From: Mycolicibacter sinensis
GTDB lineage: Bacteria > Actinomycetota > Actinomycetes > Mycobacteriales > Mycobacteriaceae
Reading direction: 5' to 3'
DNA: 64,000 nt
Assembly (NCBI RefSeq): GCF_001667945.1
Contig: NZ_LZJK01000076.1
Location: 1 to 64,000, forward strand
Shown here in pieces: positions 31,162 through 39,413 of this stretch. Numbering within the stretch: the stretch's first letter is position 1; each line of letters opens with the position of its first letter. The notes below the pieces were generated by a model, which made no database searches, was not told the DNA's origin, and worked only from the letters and a program-made list of their open reading frames with translations. The position numbers and the translations under genes were made by a program.

Positions 31162-31916
31162 TCCGGGTAGCCGCGGTAGGCGACATCCACCTGGGCGAGG
31201 ACTCGCGCGGCACGATGCGTTGGCACGATCTCGACGACCGGGCCGACATGCTGCTCCTCGCCGGCGACCTGACCCGCCACGGAACCGCTACCGAAGGCCA
31301 CGTGGTCGCCGACGAATTGACCGCATGCCCGGTACCGGTGGTGTGCGTGCTCGGCAATCACGATTACCACCAGAACCAGCAGGACCAGATCACCGCCGTG
31401 CTGCGCGACGCCGGGGTCGTCGTGCTCGAAGGCGAGACCCACACCGTTGAGGTCGCCAACCAGCGGGTCGGCGTCGCCGGTGTCAAGGGTTTCGGCGGCG
31501 GGTTCGCCGGCAGATGTGCCACCGCGTTCGGCGAACCGGAGATGAAGGCGTTCGTCGCCGCCACCAAGACCGCGTCGGTGGCGTTGCGGGAGGGCCTGCG
31601 GTGCCTGCACACCGACTACCGGATCGCGCTGCTGCACTACTCTCCGGTGGCGGACACCCTGCACGGCGAGCCGCCGGAGATCTATCCGTTCCTGGGCTCG
31701 TGCCTGCTCGCCGAGGCGATCGATGATGCCGGCGCCGACCTCGCCGTGCACGGCCACGCGCACGCCGGGACCGAGACGGGCCGCACCGCCGGCGGTGTTC
31801 CGGTGCGCAATGTCGCCCAGCCGCTGATCCGGGCGCCCTACACCGTCTACCACGTCAATGGCACGCCCACCGCGGCGGCGAACGCCGCCAGCGCGGCGAA
31901 CATCCACGCCAGATAG
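31158..31916 (+). CDS. Calcineurin-like metallophosphoesterase
   Basis: A 252-residue phosphoesterase with complete metal-binding motifs: GDIHLGED (about residue 8), [18 protein letters not shown] (about residue 67), and the C-terminal HYSPV and VHGHAHAG. It starts with GTG overlapping the previous stop (GTGA). Such enzymes cleave phosphomonoesters, phosphodiesters or nucleotides; the substrate is unknown. Its clustering with a phosphatase and a nucleotidyltransferase suggests one nucleotide or phosphate pathway. The 3' end overlaps mnhD convergently by 70 bp. Confidence 0.88.
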   Translation: MIRVAAVGDIHLGEDSRGTMRWHDLDDRADMLLLAGDLTRHGTATEGHVVADELTACPVPVVCVLGNHDYHQNQQDQITAVLRDAGVVVLEGETHTVEVANQRVGVAGVKGFGGGFAGRCATAFGEPEMKAFVAATKTASVALREGLRCLHTDYRIALLHYSPVADTLHGEPPEIYPFLGSCLLAEAIDDAGADLAVHGHAHAGTETGRTAGGVPVRNVAQPLIRAPYTVYHVNGTPTAAANAASAANIHAR

Positions 31917-33619
31917 TCGCCGATGTGACCGGAATGCGCTGCGCGCAGCGCGCCCAGCGCCGGCGCGGTGACGGCTTCCGCGGTGCGGCGGGCCACCGCG
32001 GGCCAGCGGTGCAACCCGGCGGCCGCCACCCCCGCCGCCACCACGCAGCCCAGGACAGCCAACCCCGCGCCGAGCACCGACCAGCCGGGCGCGGCGGTGG
32101 CAGCGCCGGCGTCGACGAACCGGCGTGCGGCGGTGTCGGCGCCGCGCGCGACCGCGGGCAGCGCCCCGGCGGCCAGACAACCGGCCAGCAGCAGCCCGAC
32201 CGCGGTGTACATGCTCGGCGGTGTCCGCTGCAGCCAGGTGTCGGGCTGCTCGTCGCCCCGGGTGGTGCGCCCGCCGCCGTCGGACGGCTCGGTTCGGCCG
32301 CCGACACCGGTGAAGCAGCGGATCCCGGCCCGTAGCACCGCACCGCCGGTGCATGCCGAAACACCAAGGAACAGTGCCGATCCCCAGCCGCTGCCCACGG
32401 CCTCCTCGCACAGGGATTTGCCCAGCGCGGTACCGAACGGCGGCAGGCCGGCCAGTGCCGCTGCCGCAACCGCGTAACAGGCCGCCAGCACCGGCTGGCC
32501 TCGACCGCGCCCCGCCAGCTCCCATTCGTCGACGCTGTGGTGGCGGTCCAGCAGGATCCCGACGATCAAGAACAGCGCCGATTTGGCTCCGGCGTGCCCG
32601 AGCAGGTACACGGCCGCACCGCCCACCCCCTGCGGGGTCAGCGTCGCGGTGGCCACCAGCAACAAGCCCATGTGGCCGATCGTCGAGTAGGCCAGCAGCC
32701 GCTTGAGGTGTCGTTGCGCCAGGCACATGACCGAGCCGATGACCGCGGTCAGCACCCCGGCGGCGATGAAGGCGCGACTGATCAGCGCCGGCGGGAGCAC
32801 GCCCGCGAACACCATCCAGTACACCCGCCACAGCCCGTAGAGCCCGAGCTCGACCATGACGCCGGAGAACAGCACGCACACCCCGGCGGGCGCGACGGCG
32901 TGCGCGTCGGCCAGCCAGAAGTGCAGCGGCACGATCGCGGCTTTGACTCCCAGCGCCGCCGACACCAGGACGAAGGCCGCCACCACCAGCGCATCGGGCG
33001 GGCCGTCGCGCAACGCCGCGCCCAGTTGAGCCATGCCGAGCTGACCGACGCGGGCATACAGCATGCTGATGCCGATCAGGGTCACACACGCGCTGAGCGA
33101 CTGGATGATCCCGAAGTTGAGTGCGCCCTGGATCGCCGACCGGTCTTCGATCTTGATGCCGGTCAGCGCGTAGGCGACTGCGCCCATCAGTTCCAGGAAG
33201 ACGAACAGGTTGAACAGGTCGGCGGCCATGACGAAGCCGTTCATCGCCGCCAGGAAGATCAACAGCAGTGCGTCGAAGCGGGCACCGGCTTGATCGAGGC
33301 CACGGCGACTGTAGAGCGCCGCGCAGCCGGTCAGGGCGCCGATCAGGACCGCGAGGCCCGCCGAGAGCGGGTCGGCCGCCAGGGCGATGCCGACGGCCAG
33401 GCCGTCGCGCGGGCGCCAGTCACCGATCCAGGCCACCACGGTGGGCCCGGTCGCGGCGGCCAGCACAACACCGGCGGCACCGGTTGAGGCCGCCGAGGTG
33501 GCCACCACCACCGCGTTGGCGAGCGGCCGGGACAGCCGATGGCCCAGCGCCAGCAGCAGACACGCCATCAGGATCGGCACCGCGACCAGCAGCGGCAGCA
33601 GGGCGGTGGCGGCCGGCAC
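31847..33619 (-). CDS. mnhD: Cation/proton antiporter subunit MnhD (MrpD)
   Basis: A 590-residue membrane protein with about 14-15 helices, homologous to the proton-translocating NuoL/M/N subunits of complex I. The conserved glutamate lies in [13 protein letters not shown] (about residue 139) and lysines in [22 protein letters not shown] soluble insertion of about 40 residues ([10 protein letters not shown]...) lies between late helices. It is the last gene of the minus-strand Mrp operon, 6 bp after mnhC. It is the only full-length NuoL/M/N-like subunit here. Confidence 0.9.
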   Translation of the reverse strand: MPAATALLPLLVAVPILMACLLLALGHRLSRPLANAVVVATSAASTGAAGVVLAAATGPTVVAWIGDWRPRDGLAVGIALAADPLSAGLAVLIGALTGCAALYSRRGLDQAGARFDALLLIFLAAMNGFVMAADLFNLFVFLELMGAVAYALTGIKIEDRSAIQGALNFGIIQSLSACVTLIGISMLYARVGQLGMAQLGAALRDGPPDALVVAAFVLVSAALGVKAAIVPLHFWLADAHAVAPAGVCVLFSGVMVELGLYGLWRVYWMVFAGVLPPALISRAFIAAGVLTAVIGSVMCLAQRHLKRLLAYSTIGHMGLLLVATATLTPQGVGGAAVYLLGHAGAKSALFLIVGILLDRHHSVDEWELAGRGRGQPVLAACYAVAAAALAGLPPFGTALGKSLCEEAVGSGWGSALFLGVSACTGGAVLRAGIRCFTGVGGRTEPSDGGGRTTRGDEQPDTWLQRTPPSMYTAVGLLLAGCLAAGALPAVARGADTAARRFVDAGAATAAPGWSVLGAGLAVLGCVVAAGVAAAGLHRWPAVARRTAEAVTAPALGALRAAHSGHIGDYLAWMFAALAAFAAAVGVPLTW

Positions 33620-33625
33620 CGCGGC

Positions 33626-33982
33626 TCAGCCCCGCAGCGCCGACAACTGATCCGGGTCCAGGGTGTGGTGGCGCTTGTGGACCTGGATCGCCAACGCCAG
33701 CAGCAGCGCGGTGACGGTGGCCTGAATGACGATGTCGGTCAACGTCATCGCCTGCACCACGGGATCGACCACCGGCGCAGGCTGGCCGGGGCCGGTGGTG
33801 GGGTCGACGAAGATCGGCGGCGCCGCGCCCTGCTGGTAGCCGACGGTCAGTAGCAGCAGGTAGGTACCGGCCTGCGCCACCGACAAGCACACCACCGCGT
33901 GAATCAGGTTGCGGCTGCGCACGATTCCGAACGACCCGATCAGCACCAGCCAGCCCGCCACCCCGTAGATGTAGCTGCTCAC
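33626..33982 (-). CDS. mnhC: Cation/proton antiporter subunit MnhC (MrpC)
   Basis: A 118-residue three-helix protein homologous to complex I NuoK. It has IYGVAGWLVLIGSFGIVRSRNLIHAVVCL and, near the end, VDPVVQAMTLTDIVIQATVTA, the conserved DP..QAL.LT.IVI pattern of MrpC. GTG start within the mnhB stop (GTGA). It assembles with the other Mnh subunits in the cytoplasmic membrane. Confidence 0.92.
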   Translation of the reverse strand: MSSYIYGVAGWLVLIGSFGIVRSRNLIHAVVCLSVAQAGTYLLLLTVGYQQGAAPPIFVDPTTGPGQPAPVVDPVVQAMTLTDIVIQATVTALLLALAIQVHKRHHTLDPDQLSALRG

Positions 33983-34722
33983 GAGCGTTCCCGCTTTCGC
34001 GCGACGGTGATCTCTTGGGCCAGGAACTGCGCCAGGAGCACCGTCATGCCGCACGCCACCGCCACCCCGACCGCTGCGTTGAGCAGCGGTACCGACCCGG
34101 AAGAAAGCAGTTGACCGCGCGTGCCGGTCGGCAACACGTTGAGCAGGAACGCTCCGCTGGTGAGCAAGCCGGCGATTCCGATGCCGGCGAACGCCGCCGC
34201 GCCCAGCGCCTCGCCGATATCGAAGACGTTGACCGGGCGCAGCCGGTCCAGCGCCCGGAAGCTTCCGGTGACGTAGAGCAGGTGCAGGCCGGTGGCCAGC
34301 ACCACGCCGCCCTGAAAGCCGCCGCCCGGTGTCAGGTGACCGTGGACCACCACGTCGAGTCCTACCGCCAGCGTCACCGGCAGCAGCAGGTAGCCGACCA
34401 ATCGGGTGGCGTCCAAGGCGGCACTGCGGCCGCTATCGTGGTATTCGCGCTCCTCGACGGTCGGACGCAGCAGCGCCATCACCCCCGTCACCGAGGCGAC
34501 CAGGATCGTCTCCTCACCGAAGGTGTCGAGGGCGCGCTGGTCGAAGTTCACCGACGCGACCACGTTGGCGGTGGCGTGGGAAAACGCTTCCCGCACTGCG
34601 AGATCCCGATACAGGTGGTGCTGCTGCCCGAACGCGGGAAGGTCGGCGAATCCCAGCCACAGCAGTAGGCCCAGGCCGGCCGCGCCGGCGAGGAACAGCG
34701 CCGTTCGACCGGCGCGGGTCAC
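33979..34722 (-). CDS. mnhB: Cation/proton antiporter subunit MnhB with MbhE-like N-terminus
   Basis: A 247-residue membrane protein. The first about 95 residues resemble the MbhE module (NVVASVNFDQRALDTFGEETIL); the remainder is MnhB, with VVVHGHLTPGGGFQGGVVLA (about residues 126-145) and helices following. In standard MrpA proteins the MbhD/MbhE modules form the C-terminal end of subunit A, while here they are separate from any NuoL-like part. GTG start overlaps the previous stop. Confidence 0.88.
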   Translation of the reverse strand: MTRAGRTALFLAGAAGLGLLLWLGFADLPAFGQQHHLYRDLAVREAFSHATANVVASVNFDQRALDTFGEETILVASVTGVMALLRPTVEEREYHDSGRSAALDATRLVGYLLLPVTLAVGLDVVVHGHLTPGGGFQGGVVLATGLHLLYVTGSFRALDRLRPVNVFDIGEALGAAAFAGIGIAGLLTSGAFLLNVLPTGTRGQLLSSGSVPLLNAAVGVAVACGMTVLLAQFLAQEITVARKRERS

Positions 34723-34970
34723 CAGCCGGTCTCCCGGTGCCGGCGCTGCACCGCGCGGACGGTGAGCATGACCATCAGCGGCACCACCACTCCGCCGATC
34801 AGCAACTGGGACAACGCCACGTCGGGCGCCTGCAGCACCACGAACAAGATGGTCAGCGCCAACCCGAACACCGCCAGCACCAGCGCCTGCCGGTGCGGGT
34901 CAGCGGTCAGGGCGACGAGGGTCCCGGTGACGCCGACCAGCGTGACCGAGACCAGGATCAGCACCGTCAT
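34719..34970 (-). CDS. MbhD-like subunit (DUF4040) of the Mrp antiporter
   Basis: An 83-residue protein of three helices: ILVSVTLVGVTGTLVALTA, ALVLAVFGLALTILFVVLQAPDVALSQLLIG and VVPLMVMLTVRAVQRR. The segment APDVALSQLLIG marks the MbhD module normally found in the C-terminal half of MrpA. ATG start overlaps the mnhG stop (ATGA). It completes an Mrp complex built from separate modules. Confidence 0.85.
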   Translation of the reverse strand: MTVLILVSVTLVGVTGTLVALTADPHRQALVLAVFGLALTILFVVLQAPDVALSQLLIGGVVVPLMVMLTVRAVQRRHRETGW

Positions 34971-35260
34971 GGCGGCGAATCTCCTTTCACCACACCGGCT
35001 TCCTGCGCGGTCAGCCGGGCGGTGGCCGCCGACATCGCCGGCGCGGTGAGCAACACCAACGCGACGATCACCGCGACCATCGCAGCTGCCTCGGTGGCGC
35101 CGCGGTGCAGGATCAGGCCAAGTCCGGTCAGCGGGAAACCGACCGATGTGGTGACGGTCAGCAGGTGCAGTTGGTCGACCACGTCGTGCAGCAGGGCTGC
35201 CATCAGCGCGCAGCCGGCCATCACCGACACACCGGCGAAGACCAGCACCCAGGCGATCAC
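34967..35260 (-). CDS. mnhG: Cation/proton antiporter subunit MnhG (MrpG)
   Basis: A 97-residue protein with three helices and the MrpG pattern LHLLTVTTSVGFPLTGLGLIL followed by ALVLLTAPAMSAATARLT. GTG start overlaps the mnhF stop (GTGA). It is an accessory membrane subunit of the antiporter. Confidence 0.92.
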   Translation of the reverse strand: MIAWVLVFAGVSVMAGCALMAALLHDVVDQLHLLTVTTSVGFPLTGLGLILHRGATEAAAMVAVIVALVLLTAPAMSAATARLTAQEAGVVKGDSPP

Positions 35261-35511
35261 GGTCGCCCCGCCAACAACCGGGCATAGACAAGGGTCCCGG
35301 GAAAGGTGACCAGCGCCAACACCAATGGCACGATCAGGCTCCAGTCCTGACGCCAGGAGACCGCCAGCAGCATCAGGATCGCGATTGCGCTGACGCCGGC
35401 GAATTCCAGACCGACCAGGCGCCGCCGCGGGGCGCCGCGCGCGGCCATCCAGACACCGGGCACAAAGACCCCGCCCTGCAGCACCAGCGCGGCCAGCTCC
35501 CCCGGGTTCAC
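35257..35511 (-). CDS. mnhF: Cation/proton antiporter subunit MnhF (MrpF)
   Basis: An 84-residue three-helix membrane protein. The order fits MrpF: an N-terminal helix (LAALVLQGGVFVPGVWMAARG), RRLVGLEFAGVSAIAILMLLAV, and a last helix ending VYARLLAGRP. The usual aspartate-rich stretch of MrpF is weak, so assignment rests mainly on position between mnhE and mnhG. GTG start overlaps the mnhE stop. Confidence 0.78.
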   Translation of the reverse strand: MNPGELAALVLQGGVFVPGVWMAARGAPRRRLVGLEFAGVSAIAILMLLAVSWRQDWSLIVPLVLALVTFPGTLVYARLLAGRP

Positions 35512-35981
35512 CGTTGCACCGCCGTCTCCAGCGCGCCCGGACGCTGCCCGACCCGGTGCACCAGCACCGTCTGAGCAGCACTGTCGAGCACAACGGTTCC
35601 CGGCGTGGTGGCCAGCGCCAGTGTTGCGGCAGCTCGGCGAGCGCCGGCCACCGGCGCCGGCTCGTCGGGCAGCGTCACCCGGCCGATCGTCGACCGGGAT
35701 CGCCGCGACGGCACCAGCACGTAGGCCCACACCTGCGCGGTTTGCGTGAGTAGCTCGCCGGCGATCGTCGGCAGCCAGCGCAGCCATCCCCGGCGAAACC
35801 GCCAGCTACCGGAGTTGGCCCGCCGGGCCGCTCGGGCGGCGACGGCACACGGAAATGTGCACAGCGCCGCCGCGGCCAGCTCCGCGGCGGTGCGCTCGGT
35901 CAGCGTCACCACCCATAGCGCGGCGGCGACCAGCCACCACAGCAGGGTTTCGCCGACCGCTCTGCTACCGGCCGCGGACAC
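35508..35981 (-). CDS. mnhE: Cation/proton antiporter subunit MnhE (MrpE)
   Basis: About 157 residues from a GTG start that overlaps the end of the ChaB-like gene by 17 bp; the exact start is uncertain. Two N-terminal membrane helices (ETLLWWLVAAALWVVTLTER, then AAELAAAALCTFPCAVAARAA) are followed by a cytoplasmic domain with STIGRVTLPDEP and TTPGTVVLDSAAQTVLVHR, the usual MrpE pattern. First subunit of the seven-gene Mrp operon. Confidence 0.82.
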   Translation of the reverse strand: MSAAGSRAVGETLLWWLVAAALWVVTLTERTAAELAAAALCTFPCAVAARAARRANSGSWRFRRGWLRWLPTIAGELLTQTAQVWAYVLVPSRRSRSTIGRVTLPDEPAPVAGARRAAATLALATTPGTVVLDSAAQTVLVHRVGQRPGALETAVQR

Positions 35982-36378
35982 GGCGGTTGTGCTTCTTGAT
36001 CGCCGTGACCAGTTCCGATTTCCGCATCGTCGAGCGCCCGTGGATGTCCAGCCGCCGGGCGACGTCGAGCAGGTGCTGCTTGCTGGCGTTGGCATCAACG
36101 CCCTCGGCGGACGGCCCCGAGCTGTTCGGCCCCCCGCCGGCCGCACGCTTGTCGGAGGGGCCGCGCTTCTTCTTGGGCTCCCAATGGTCTCCGACCTTCT
36201 CGAAACTGTGCTTGAGCGCCGCGTAGGCGACCCGGTGCGCGCGCTGCTCACTGCCGTACTCCTTGGCGGCCGCGTCGTGCGCTTTGGCGAAGGTGCGTTG
36301 CGCCTTGGCGCTGGAGCGTTGCAGCGTGCTGGGCAACTCGCTTTGCTTGGCGGCGCCGCGCTTCGTCGTCTTGGGCAT
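35965..36378 (-). CDS. chaB: ChaB-family protein with Rho-N-like C-terminus
   Basis: A 137-residue basic, soluble protein. The N-terminal half is ChaB-like: LPSTLQRSSAKAQRTFAKAHD then AHRVAYAALKHSFEKVGDHW. After a Lys/Gly/Ser linker the C-terminus carries a short Rho-N/SAP-like helix pair (SKQHLLDVARRLDIHGRSTM... TAIKKHNRR). GGAGG lies before the ATG, and a SigF-type promoter 30 bp upstream. ChaB-like genes are SigF-linked in mycobacteria. Here it heads the transcript of the Mrp antiporter genes, and ChaB in E. coli is named for cation transport regulation. Confidence 0.85.
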   Translation of the reverse strand: MPKTTKRGAAKQSELPSTLQRSSAKAQRTFAKAHDAAAKEYGSEQRAHRVAYAALKHSFEKVGDHWEPKKKRGPSDKRAAGGGPNSSGPSAEGVDANASKQHLLDVARRLDIHGRSTMRKSELVTAIKKHNRRVRGR

Positions 36379-36407
36379 GAGACCTCCAATCAGCCAGTCT
36401 GTGCTGC

Positions 36408-36432
36408 ATACCCGCCGAAACGGCTCGGCAAC
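36408..36432 (-). promoter_or_regulatory. Candidate SigF-type promoter, chaB-mnh operon
   Basis: Minus-strand GTTG-N15-GGGTAT: perfect -10 element, -35 one base off. Leaves a leader of about 23 bases with a GGAGG ribosome site. Confidence 0.5.
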
Positions 36433-36451
36433 CATTTCCGGCGGCGAGCAC

Positions 36452-36476
36452 GTTTGCCGGGGCGAAGACCGGGCAA
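36452..36476 (+). promoter_or_regulatory. Candidate SigF-type promoter, Rv2629-like gene
   Basis: GTTT-N15-GGGCAA: perfect -35 and spacing, -10 one base from GGGTA. It ends 11 bp before the GTG start and lies back to back with the chaB promoter. Confidence 0.4.
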
Positions 36477-36487
36477 CCCGAATAGCC

Positions 36488-37594
36488 GTGGACGCCGAAC
36501 GCTTCCGTCAATTGCTCACCGGCCGTGCCCCGTTCATCTCGGTGTACTTCGAGGACTCGCACGACACCGAGGACGCGGCAATCAAGCTCGAACTCACCTG
36601 GCGTGAGGTGAGCGAACAGCTCACGCGACAGGGTGCGGACCAGCGGCTCGTCGGTGACATCGAACGCGCCGTGATGGACTTGCGGCCACCGGTCGGCAAG
36701 AGCGGCCGTGCGGTGATCGCCGATGCCGACGGCGTGGTACTCAACGAACATCTGCAGGTTCCGGCCGCGACCACTGTCCGGCTGTCGCGACTGCCCTACC
36801 TCGTCCCGGTCGTCGAGCACGGCTACGAGTACCCGAATTACGTGTTGGCCGAGGTCGACCAGACCGGCGCCGACATCACCGTTCACGCCAACGGCGCACT
36901 GCGCTCGGAAACCGTTGACGGTGGCGGGTATCCGGTACACAAGGCGGCCGGGGCCGAGACGCCGGGTTATGGCGATCCGCAGCCGCATGCCGAGGAAGCC
37001 GCCCGCAAGAACGTCCGCGCCGTCGCCGCCCGGATCGCCGAACTCGCCGGCAGTGCCGAGATCGACGCGGTGTTCGTCGTGGGCGAGGTGCAGTCACGCT
37101 CGGCACTGCTGGAAGCCCTACCGAAACGGATCGCCGGCCTGGCATGCGAGCTCTCCGTCGGCGCCCGGCACAGTGGGCACGACTCCGGCGAAGTACAGAA
37201 CGCGATCGAAGCCGAATGCCTGCGGCGGCAACTCGCCCACATTCAGGCCACGGTGCAACGCTTCACCGCCGAATCGGGCCGGCTCTCCGGCTTGGCGGTC
37301 GAAGGGCTTGCCGCGGTGTGCGCCGGGCTGAGCCAGGGCGCGGTGGAGACGCTGATCATCGGCGACATGGGTGATGCGACCGTGGTCGCCGACTCAGACC
37401 TGACGGTCACCGCGGCGGACCCGGACATGCTCTCCGAATACGGTGCCGCCCCGGCACATACGCTACGAGCAGATGAGGCCCTGCCCTGGGGGGCGATTGC
37501 GATCGGTGCGGCCATCGTCGGCGGCGGTGAGGCGGTCGATCCGGCGGACGGCGTCGCGGCGGTGCTGCGCTACCCGCCGACCGCCTCGGCCTGA
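36488..37594 (+). CDS. Rv2629-like protein (bacterial eRF1-related family)
   Basis: A 368-residue cytoplasmic protein closely patterned on M. tuberculosis Rv2629: PFISVYFEDSHDTEDA near residue 14, KSGRAVIADADGVVLNEHL, YPVHKAAGAETPGYGDPQ, then VVGEVQSRSALLEALPKR, and ADEALPWGAIAIGAAIVGG near the end. These bacterial eRF1-related proteins are predicted to act on ribosomes or peptidyl-tRNA under stress; direct function is not established. Start GTG at 36488 chosen from family alignment. Divergent from chaB. Confidence 0.85.
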   Translation: MDAERFRQLLTGRAPFISVYFEDSHDTEDAAIKLELTWREVSEQLTRQGADQRLVGDIERAVMDLRPPVGKSGRAVIADADGVVLNEHLQVPAATTVRLSRLPYLVPVVEHGYEYPNYVLAEVDQTGADITVHANGALRSETVDGGGYPVHKAAGAETPGYGDPQPHAEEAARKNVRAVAARIAELAGSAEIDAVFVVGEVQSRSALLEALPKRIAGLACELSVGARHSGHDSGEVQNAIEAECLRRQLAHIQATVQRFTAESGRLSGLAVEGLAAVCAGLSQGAVETLIIGDMGDATVVADSDLTVTAADPDMLSEYGAAPAHTLRADEALPWGAIAIGAAIVGGGEAVDPADGVAAVLRYPPTASA

Positions 37595-37603
37595 AGCGGG
37601 TCG

Positions 37604-39193
37604 TCATCCGGCTGCCGCCCAGTCGTCGTCTTTGAAAAGGTGTGGTGGGGGGTGGCCCTGGACGGGCACGGCTTCGTAGGAGGCCTCGTCGAACAGTGGG
37701 TCGTCGAGTACCGGGTCGTCGCGAACCGGGTCGTCGGGCCACGGCCACTCGTCGTCGGGCCATAGCCATTCGTCGTCGGGCGGTGGCTGCTCCTCGGGCG
37801 GCGGGCGGCGATGGTAGTCGATTACGGCTTCGATGAAGTGGAAGGGGTTGATTCGGGGTTGGCCGTGGTCGAGTTTGGGTGGCGGGATCCATTCGACCCG
37901 GCCGGTCTGGCCGAGTCGGGTGGTCCAGCCTTGCTCGCTGGCCATCCGGTTGTCGGGCGCGCACGCTAGCGCGAGGGAATCGATGTCGGTGTGGCCGTTG
38001 TTCGCCCAATCGTGTTCCAGGTGGTGCGCCTGGGACAGGTATCCCGAGACCGTGCACCCGGGTCGGGTGCAGCCGCGATCGCGTGCGTGCAACACGATGC
38101 GCTGATCGGCTGAGGCGATCCGCTTGGTGCGGCCCAGCCACAGCGCGCGGCCTTGGCCGTCGAAGATCGTCAGGTAGTGATAGGCGTGGGAGGCCATCTG
38201 CAGCAGATCACCCATCGGCAACAAGGAGCCGCCGGCGGTGTGGGCTTTGCCGCAGATGCGGGGTTCGACCGCCTCGGTCGGTGACTGCAGGGCTGGGTGC
38301 TCGGCTGCGGCCTGTAACTCGGCCAGGGTGGTCGAGACGATCACCGTGACCGGCAGCCCGTTGAGCTGCCCGAGATCCCCACAAGCCAGGGTCGCCCGCA
38401 AGGCGGCCAACAGCGCATCGTGCTGGCGTTGGTCGCGGGTGCGGTGATCACCCTGGATCTGCTCCTGGCTCGGCGTGCCACTGACACAGGGCTTTTCATC
38501 GGCGGAATTGCACATTCCGGGTGCGGCGAGTTTGGCCAGGACCGGTTCCAGGGTGGCCCGCAACTCCGGGGTGATCGTGCCGGACAGGGTGCTCATCCCA
38601 TCGGGGCGTTGCGGCCCCAGCCGCAGCCCGCGGCGGGCCTGGCGTTGCCGGTCGTCGGGCTCGTCGCCGTCTTGATCGAGCACCGCGATCAGGTGCACAG
38701 CCAGGCGTTGAAAGGTTTCCGGGGCGAACAGGGTGGCCAACTGCGCCAGATCACGCTCGGCGCGCTCACGATCAACCACCGGCACCCCGGCCGGGATCTT
38801 GGCCATCGCCTTACGGGCGATCGCCACCTGCTCGGGGCCGACCTGCCCAGCGGCCTGGGCCGCGGCCAGCGCCGGCAACACCGGTTCCAGGGGCTCACCG
38901 GTGATCGCGGTGCGCGGCCCCAATACGGCGGCGTCATCGATGCGCCGCCGGGCCTCTTTCGTGCTGATCCGCAACCGCTCCGACAGCGCCTTGGCCAGCG
39001 AGCACCCCGCCAACACATCCGAATGCCCCTCGGCCACCAACCGGGCCAAGATCTGATGATCGATCACCGGCGCCTGCCACGCCAACGCCTCCCGGCGGGC
39101 CAGCACCTCCACCAACTCCTCGGGGCTCAACGCATCAAACGAACACTGCGCCAACCGGGCAGCAATCGCCTCCTGCTCATCGAGACATCCCAT
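37604..39193 (-). CDS. 13E12-family DUF222/HNH endonuclease-like protein
   Basis: A 529-residue protein of the REP13E12 group, common in mycobacteria. The helical DUF222 domain covers about residues 40-330; the HNH nuclease domain lies near residues 380-435, with CTRPGCTVSGYLSQAHHLEHDWANNGHT and NRMASEQGW. The C-terminal 60 residues are repetitive and acidic (PDDEWLWPDDEWPWPDD). A perfect SOS box 40 bp upstream indicates LexA control, as reported for several M. tuberculosis 13E12 genes. The nuclease target is unknown. Confidence 0.88.
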   Translation of the reverse strand: MGCLDEQEAIAARLAQCSFDALSPEELVEVLARREALAWQAPVIDHQILARLVAEGHSDVLAGCSLAKALSERLRISTKEARRRIDDAAVLGPRTAITGEPLEPVLPALAAAQAAGQVGPEQVAIARKAMAKIPAGVPVVDRERAERDLAQLATLFAPETFQRLAVHLIAVLDQDGDEPDDRQRQARRGLRLGPQRPDGMSTLSGTITPELRATLEPVLAKLAAPGMCNSADEKPCVSGTPSQEQIQGDHRTRDQRQHDALLAALRATLACGDLGQLNGLPVTVIVSTTLAELQAAAEHPALQSPTEAVEPRICGKAHTAGGSLLPMGDLLQMASHAYHYLTIFDGQGRALWLGRTKRIASADQRIVLHARDRGCTRPGCTVSGYLSQAHHLEHDWANNGHTDIDSLALACAPDNRMASEQGWTTRLGQTGRVEWIPPPKLDHGQPRINPFHFIEAVIDYHRRPPPEEQPPPDDEWLWPDDEWPWPDDPVRDDPVLDDPLFDEASYEAVPVQGHPPPHLFKDDDWAAAG

Positions 39194-39231
39194 GATGGTG
39201 TCCCGATCCGCGAATGCATCCCTACCCACAA

Positions 39232-39249
39232 TTCGAACACTAGTTCGAA
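39232..39249. promoter_or_regulatory. LexA SOS box
   Basis: TTCGAAC-ACTA-GTTCGAA is a perfect 7 bp dyad that contains the actinobacterial SOS core TCGAAC-N4-GTTCGA. It lies about 40 bp before the HNH protein start, where LexA would block transcription until DNA damage. Confidence 0.85.
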
Positions 39250-39413
39250 CCACCGACAAAAAACCGGCCCGGGAATTTAAGAACCCAGTAAGGAATTCGC
39301 TTGTCGCGCAGAGGCGGGCAATCACCCCATCGGCCCAGCAGGCCGCTCCGCTCCAACGCCGTCGCGCGGGGGCCGACCCACCGGCGTGCGGGCAGCGAGC
39401 CAGCCGCCCAGCA

